Below are positions 59,588-64,000 of a stretch of 64,000 nucleotides of DNA, piece after piece (within the stretch, counting starts at the first letter, position 1; the number at the start of each line of letters is the position of its first letter). The translations under genes and the position numbers were made by a program. The notes below the pieces were generated by a model that saw only the letters and a program-made list of their open reading frames with translations, ran no database searches and had not been told where the DNA came from. The DNA lies in assembly GCA_947164865.1 (NCBI GenBank), contig CAMUYA010000017.1, positions 1 to 64,000 of the forward strand. Reading direction: 5' to 3'. Source of the DNA: an uncultured Lachnospiraceae bacterium. GTDB lineage: Bacteria; Bacillota; Clostridia; Lachnospirales; Lachnospiraceae.

Positions 59588-61506
59588 TGTTTAAGCCTTT
59601 CATATAAATCTTCCAAACCTTCTATGCGAAGCAGGAAATCAGAATTATCATAATCACCCTTATCAAAATTCCAGAGGGACATATAACCCTCCACAACCCC
59701 TACAAGGCGCCCGTACAGGTCGCAGACCGATCCGCCGCTCATACCTCTTACAATATCGTGGGTGGTCTTGACACAGTTACGTGCATCACTCATAAAATAC
59801 TCATCCAGTGACTGTATCGCCATCTTGCCGATCTTGGGTTTTTCATTGAGAAAATGACCGGAATAAGCCACCACGTTCTGGCCTTTTTTAAGATCATCAT
59901 ACACGTTTTCATCGCAGTAAATAGCCTTGATCTCAATAAGTGCGTCCGCCGGTATATCCGAGGTGGGGATCCTGATCATAGCTACTTCATTTTCGTCCGA
60001 CATCTGCATATAAAACGGCTTTTCAATTTCTATAGCTGTCGCATCATCATCGCAGAATATGATCTCCACGTTGCCGTCAAATTCCTTATATACATGAGTG
60101 CAGCTCACTATATAAGTATAATCTTCATCTATGCGGTAAATAAATCCCGATCCCGCCGAATATCCCCATGAATAGGCGTTGGAATAGCTGTACATCATGT
60201 TGACCTGAGCGGGCTCTATAAGATCGAGAACAGCTGTGTAATCCTCTTCCGGCAGAATATCATATTCAAAATAATCATATTCGCAGAGTAGTTCCATCTC
60301 CTCATCTGTGAGGAAAAATGCTCCTGCTTTTTCATCACCCACCGTCAGCTCGGATACGATCTCGGTGGTAAGGCCATGGCTGTCTGTTGCCGTGTATTTT
60401 ACATTGTAGGTTCCTTCTACATCTTTGTCAAATCCGCCGTCGTCCACGGTCACGGATGCCGACACATCTCCGTCCGTATTATCCACGGCAATGATGTGAC
60501 GTAAAAGATCATAATCCTCACCGAGCTTAACATCCTTATTGCGGACAGCCACAAAGATGGGCGGTTCATCAAAAGGTGCGACAACGGATACTCTTATCTC
60601 ATTTCCCGATTCATCCACCGCATAAACGGTAATATCGTGATAACCCATATCATCATATTCGATATAGGCCAAAGGTTCCTCATCCACGATAAAAGCCATG
60701 CTGAAAAACCCGGAAGCATCTGTGGCTTCTTTCACAAAATCCTCAGGCTCATATTTCCTGCCGGTTGCATAATAGGGCTGCTCGTCTTCGGAAAAAGTGA
60801 CTATCTCCGGAGGCTGGGTATCTTTCACATTCACAATGAAATCCCTGCTGTCGGTATTACCTGCTTCATCAACTGCAACAAGCTTTATATCGTATGATTT
60901 TATCTCGTCAAAGGTTCCGCCTTTTACAGAAGAAAATGAATCCTTTAATCTTTCAAACTGCTTAGGACCATCCTCGCCCGTAAAATAGCCTTTGGTCGTG
61001 ATCCCGGAAGATCCCGCTTCCTCTCCGTCGACATACAGCGTGATATCGAATATACCGGATTCATCATGTATCGAACTGAACAACTCATCCAGAGCGCTTT
61101 TGTAATCGGAACCGAGTTCTATATGATCATCATCCGATATAAGCTTTGCGCTGATCACCGGAGCCGTGGTGTCCGCCACATCTATGGTATACTCATACTC
61201 CTTGTCCGCCAGATATACAACAACAGGATAAGAACCCGTAACATAATTATTCAGCTTGGAAGTGTCAACCCATGCATCACTGTGAAACACATGAAGACCG
61301 GTCAGATAATCATCCGCATTAAGGCTTACCTGCTCTGTGCCAAGCTCTATGGTCTTTTCCGTAAATGCGGGCTCCACTCTGATATACAGATACCAAAGTG
61401 CATAATAATCCAAAGCAAGAAAGATCAGACAGCCTATAATAAGCGGCGCTATATTAAATTTATCCGATTCTTTCTTCAATGTGACTACCCCGGTATTATA
61501 AACCAT
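59584..61506 (-). CDS. Membrane-anchored trypsin-like protein with Ig-like repeats
   Basis: A protein of about 640 residues: one N-terminal membrane helix (about 20-40), then three or four Ig-like/cadherin-like repeats of about 85-95 residues (DTTAPVISAKL, DTQPPEIVTFS, DEPPIFVAVRN each begin one), then a trypsin/DegP-like domain (about 430-640). Triad positions: H471 in IVSCTHVY, E507 in ENEVAMIRIP where Asp is expected, and S590 in RGMSGGSVCDLYG. Spacing fits the fold. Asp to Glu would reduce or change activity, so it may be a binding or regulated protease. The start is uncertain: ATG 61506, or TTG 61479 with GGGG upstream. It overlaps the PHP gene and follows the GH9 gene by 47 bases. Confidence 0.82.
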   Translation of the reverse strand: MVYNTGVVTLKKESDKFNIAPLIIGCLIFLALDYYALWYLYIRVEPAFTEKTIELGTEQVSLNADDYLTGLHVFHSDAWVDTSKLNNYVTGSYPVVVYLADKEYEYTIDVADTTAPVISAKLISDDDHIELGSDYKSALDELFSSIHDESGIFDITLYVDGEEAGSSGITTKGYFTGEDGPKQFERLKDSFSSVKGGTFDEIKSYDIKLVAVDEAGNTDSRDFIVNVKDTQPPEIVTFSEDEQPYYATGRKYEPEDFVKEATDASGFFSMAFIVDEEPLAYIEYDDMGYHDITVYAVDESGNEIRVSVVAPFDEPPIFVAVRNKDVKLGEDYDLLRHIIAVDNTDGDVSASVTVDDGGFDKDVEGTYNVKYTATDSHGLTTEIVSELTVGDEKAGAFFLTDEEMELLCEYDYFEYDILPEEDYTAVLDLIEPAQVNMMYSYSNAYSWGYSAGSGFIYRIDEDYTYIVSCTHVYKEFDGNVEIIFCDDDATAIEIEKPFYMQMSDENEVAMIRIPTSDIPADALIEIKAIYCDENVYDDLKKGQNVVAYSGHFLNEKPKIGKMAIQSLDEYFMSDARNCVKTTHDIVRGMSGGSVCDLYGRLVGVVEGYMSLWNFDKGDYDNSDFLLRIEGLEDLYERLKQ

Positions 61507-61553
61507 TCTAAGATAAAAAACTCGAGTTCATTCAGAGAATAATTATCATAAGC

Positions 61554-64000
61554 TCAAAATGCTATCTCAATATTCTCGGCTGATCCCGCGGAAAAGTCAT
61601 TTGTCGTGTCAAGTGTGGACCAGTCGGTATGATTGATACAAAAGCTGACAGTCAGTGTATCTCCCTTTTCAAGTCCCAGATTATCGGTAAAGCTGATGGT
61701 ACATACTGTATCGGAATCATTCTTTTCGGTATCCGACAATTTTCCGCTGCAGCCGTTTACACCCGAGTATTTACCGCCTTCACCCTGAATGCCGGCATAA
61801 TAACAGGAAAATGTCATATCCTTGCCGTCCTCATTTGTGAGGTAATAATATACCTTAAGATCCTTCAACGAAACAACTCCGCTGCCGGTATTCTTGATAT
61901 ACAGATTTCCGGACAGACTGTTGGCTTTTTTGCCGGACTGGGTATACTCGGCTGATATCTCAAGATCGCCCTTCTTGGCGGTAGTGGTTACCGGGGTATT
62001 TTGTCCGTTCTGTCCGTTTTGTCCGTTCTGTCCGTTTTGTCCGTTTCCGTTACCGTTTTGTCCATTCTGTCCGCCGGGGACAATATCAAAATTGCCTGCG
62101 CTTGCTCCCGCATGCTCTCCGGCTTTGGGCTCGGAACCGTATACAAGCTCGCCCTTTTCGTATAAGGCCAGCTTATTTCCAAGAATAGGTGTATTTTGGG
62201 TTAAATACTCATATGAAAAATCATTGGAGCTATCCCACACGCCTTTGGTGTTTCTTATCCTGAACTGCACTTCCTTGCGGTAGCTCTCCTGACCTCCGGG
62301 ATAGACCGCACCGTCCTCAAAGCTTATTGCCACGTAATATACATGTGTTTCTTCATCCCATACATATATCCCGACAGATTTTGCACCCTGTATATAATTG
62401 GATGTAACTTCTATATCATCGACTGTACCGCCGGCATCATATACCTCGGAAAGGTCGACGAAATACCTGAGTTCCAGGTTCTTGGCCGTCCTTGCGGGCC
62501 AGCCCGTCTCATTATATACATAGGCCTTGATCTCTATGAAATCCTCTCCCGGAACATTTATCTGCGCTTCCGAGAACAGTTCATCCTCCTGTATCTCAAC
62601 GGCGCCCAGATTCTTTACAGTCTGACCGTGGTATACGGAATAAAGCTTTGCCATCAGCCCGGTAAAGCCGGCATTGTAATCACATGCCACTTCATTACGG
62701 GTAAAGTCATTGATCGAATCCTCATAATTGTCTGATGCATCAGGACCGCCCACAAGCGCTCCGATGAGCATATGCCTTTCATATCCCGGATTGTTTATAT
62801 CATTAAGATATGAGCTGTGCGCAGTTCTGTGGTGCGGATGATGTGGGTAGTTCTTACCAAAGCCCACCACAAATGATATCCCACTGCTTCCCAGTGCATA
62901 ATCCGCCTGAGAAACCGCGAAGTCCCAATATCTATCCTTCATCGATGCAGGGCAAAGATCCGATTCGCTGTAAAGGCATGCCAAATACGCAGTGGTCGTG
63001 GCATAACGAAGCGATCCCCAGCTGTCAAGCCATGCAAGGCCTCTCTGGGTGTAAGTGATCCTTTGTCCGTCATGTCCGTACGTCCAGTAATCCAGATGTG
63101 CGGACAAAGCATCTTTATATACCGCTTTACCCGTCTCCCTTGCCAGCAAAAATGCCACTCCGAGATGCACATCATCCCAGCATAGGGCCCATGTAGTGTT
63201 CTGATTTGCACTTTTATACGCTTCCTCAGCTTTTTTTAAATAATCCTTTTCGCCTGTTGCAAGGTAAAGCCATGTACCGGCCCATGCAAGATCATCATAA
63301 AAATTACTGCTTGTGTAGTATCCGTTTGCGGCAGTATAGCCCTGATCGCTTTTGTATTTATCCGCAAACGCATAAAGACTTTTTGCGTGCTTTAACAGAA
63401 GCTCGGAATATTCCTTGTCCGCTTCTTTAAAAATGATACTTGCGCTTGCAAGAGCAGCTGCGGTCTCTCCCGTCACGCATGATCCCGGCGCTGTAGCCGT
63501 AACCTTATATGAAGGCCTGTCCGTCCTTAGTTCTACAAGCTCTGCCGGTCCCCACCATGAATGGTCAGCTCCCGCATCACCCACCTGATAATAATACACT
63601 TCATCCTCGGGATGACACTTTATGAAATAATCGCAAGCGTATCTTATGTTGTTAAGAGCATATTCAAGCTGTCCGCTCTCCTCGTAGGCATCAGCATCCT
63701 CATAAACGGACCAGCTTAGCATGGCGGCGGTATAGGCCATTGGAAGGTTGAACTTTACATGGTCTCCTGCGTCAAACCATCCGCCGGAAAGATCAATTCC
63801 ATTATCAGCCCCGTCATTAAGGCAGGAATCTCCTCGCCAGTTTGTCCGCGTATTGTCCGGAAGTGCACCCGAGCGCTGAAGCTCGTAAAAAAGAAGGGAT
63901 TTTTGCAGAGCTTCACCGTAATTGAAATTACCGGTTCCCTTAGTTCCTTCGTAGCCATCGCCTTCAATGCTAAGGCCCGATAAAAACTCTATGCGCTCTT
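61554..64000 (-). CDS. GH9 cellulase with CBM3 modules (5' end outside window)
   Basis: A secreted endoglucanase; 814 residues are visible and the frame is open to the window edge, so the gene starts beyond 64000. Just inside the edge the reading gives FNYGEALQKSLLFYELQRSG and then the GH9 catalytic motif WFDAGDHVKFNLP with its Asp pair; the His loop PHHPHHRTAHSS and the acid in NEVACDYNAGFTG follow. Next come a CBM3c-like module typical of processive GH9 enzymes, a linker of Gly-Gln-Asn repeats (NGQNGQNGQ) and a C-terminal CBM3 (LKVYYYLTNEDGKDMTFSCY) ending in DFSAGSAENIEIAF. No dockerin or anchoring signal is at the C terminus, so the enzyme is free. An ATG at 63740 is internal, not the start. 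Confidence 0.95.
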   Translation of the reverse strand, partial: ERIEFLSGLSIEGDGYEGTKGTGNFNYGEALQKSLLFYELQRSGALPDNTRTNWRGDSCLNDGADNGIDLSGGWFDAGDHVKFNLPMAYTAAMLSWSVYEDADAYEESGQLEYALNNIRYACDYFIKCHPEDEVYYYQVGDAGADHSWWGPAELVELRTDRPSYKVTATAPGSCVTGETAAALASASIIFKEADKEYSELLLKHAKSLYAFADKYKSDQGYTAANGYYTSSNFYDDLAWAGTWLYLATGEKDYLKKAEEAYKSANQNTTWALCWDDVHLGVAFLLARETGKAVYKDALSAHLDYWTYGHDGQRITYTQRGLAWLDSWGSLRYATTTAYLACLYSESDLCPASMKDRYWDFAVSQADYALGSSGISFVVGFGKNYPHHPHHRTAHSSYLNDINNPGYERHMLIGALVGGPDASDNYEDSINDFTRNEVACDYNAGFTGLMAKLYSVYHGQTVKNLGAVEIQEDELFSEAQINVPGEDFIEIKAYVYNETGWPARTAKNLELRYFVDLSEVYDAGGTVDDIEVTSNYIQGAKSVGIYVWDEETHVYYVAISFEDGAVYPGGQESYRKEVQFRIRNTKGVWDSSNDFSYEYLTQNTPILGNKLALYEKGELVYGSEPKAGEHAGASAGNFDIVPGGQNGQNGNGNGQNGQNGQNGQNGQNTPVTTTAKKGDLEISAEYTQSGKKANSLSGNLYIKNTGSGVVSLKDLKVYYYLTNEDGKDMTFSCYYAGIQGEGGKYSGVNGCSGKLSDTEKNDSDTVCTISFTDNLGLEKGDTLTVSFCINHTDWSTLDTTNDFSAGSAENIEIAF

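Noticed and set aside
63740..63740. ATG as the start of the GH9 gene
   Set aside because: Conserved GH9 sequence, including the catalytic DAGDH motif, is encoded upstream of it in the same frame up to the window edge.
63755..63967. Minus-strand open frame of 70 codons at the right edge
   Set aside because: It lies in another frame of the GH9 gene; the GH9 frame continues through it with clear catalytic motifs.

Overview
The window looks like the chromosome of a plant-fibre-degrading member of the Lachnospiraceae (Clostridia). Evidence: a GH9 cellulase with family 3 cellulose-binding modules and no dockerin in view; the one-step meso-diaminopimelate dehydrogenase route to lysine; a fermentative D-lactate dehydrogenase; YesM/YesN-type control of a sugar ABC transporter; Shine-Dalgarno sites of the AGGAGG type; and many extended -10 promoters. 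A genus is not assigned; Butyrivibrio-like or Eubacterium cellulosolvens-like are guesses. No insertion sequence, prophage or CRISPR array was seen. Genes are dense: the only gene-free stretch over 300 bases (47826-48351) holds the tmRNA gene.

Layout. 67-7089 (minus): ACT-domain protein, WalJ-type metallohydrolase, an enlarged FtsA-like protein, coaE, polA and a zinc-finger membrane protein, a housekeeping cluster. 7141-7223 (plus): tRNA-Leu(CAA), followed by an unusual array of hairpins with copies of the tRNA 3' end. 7430-16520 (minus): a compact seven-gene run led by a promoter and a 1196-residue acidic, repeat-filled single-span membrane protein, then hisH, hisF, ung, ddh, lysA and an LD-carboxypeptidase. 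16738-19615: a chemoreceptor and CheV, convergent with two terminators between them. 19795-24841 (minus): degenerate-GGDEF/EAL protein, lipoprotein, 1-phosphofructokinase and PTS enzyme I in one overlapping operon. 25088-26077 (plus): D-lactate dehydrogenase.

26183-34773 (minus) is a signalling operon: 7TM hybrid histidine kinase with receiver and Hpt domains, an orphan solute-binding lipoprotein without permeases, a small coiled-coil membrane protein, an OmpR-type regulator that lacks two switch residues, and a polytopic membrane protein. 34913-47825 is a polysaccharide utilisation locus, probably for uronic-acid-containing oligosaccharides: binding protein, two permeases, F5/8-like protein, GH88 and DUF2264 on minus; the divergent YesM kinase, YesN regulator and heparinase II/III-like lyase on plus, with a set of palindromes in the shared control region.

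47887-49174 (minus) carries the trans-translation pair (tmRNA, smpB) and secG. 49292-58595 (minus) is the strangest part: two sugar-type ABC permeases, a HlyD-like adaptor with a very long coiled coil, a MacB-like permease with no ATPase, and an 875-residue lipoprotein combining a propeller-like region with a solute-binding domain, ending in gpmI. I consider this the best candidate for an undescribed envelope system. 58769-64000 (minus) holds a PHP phosphoesterase, a membrane-anchored trypsin-like protein with Ig-like repeats, and the GH9 cellulase, whose 5' end lies beyond the window.
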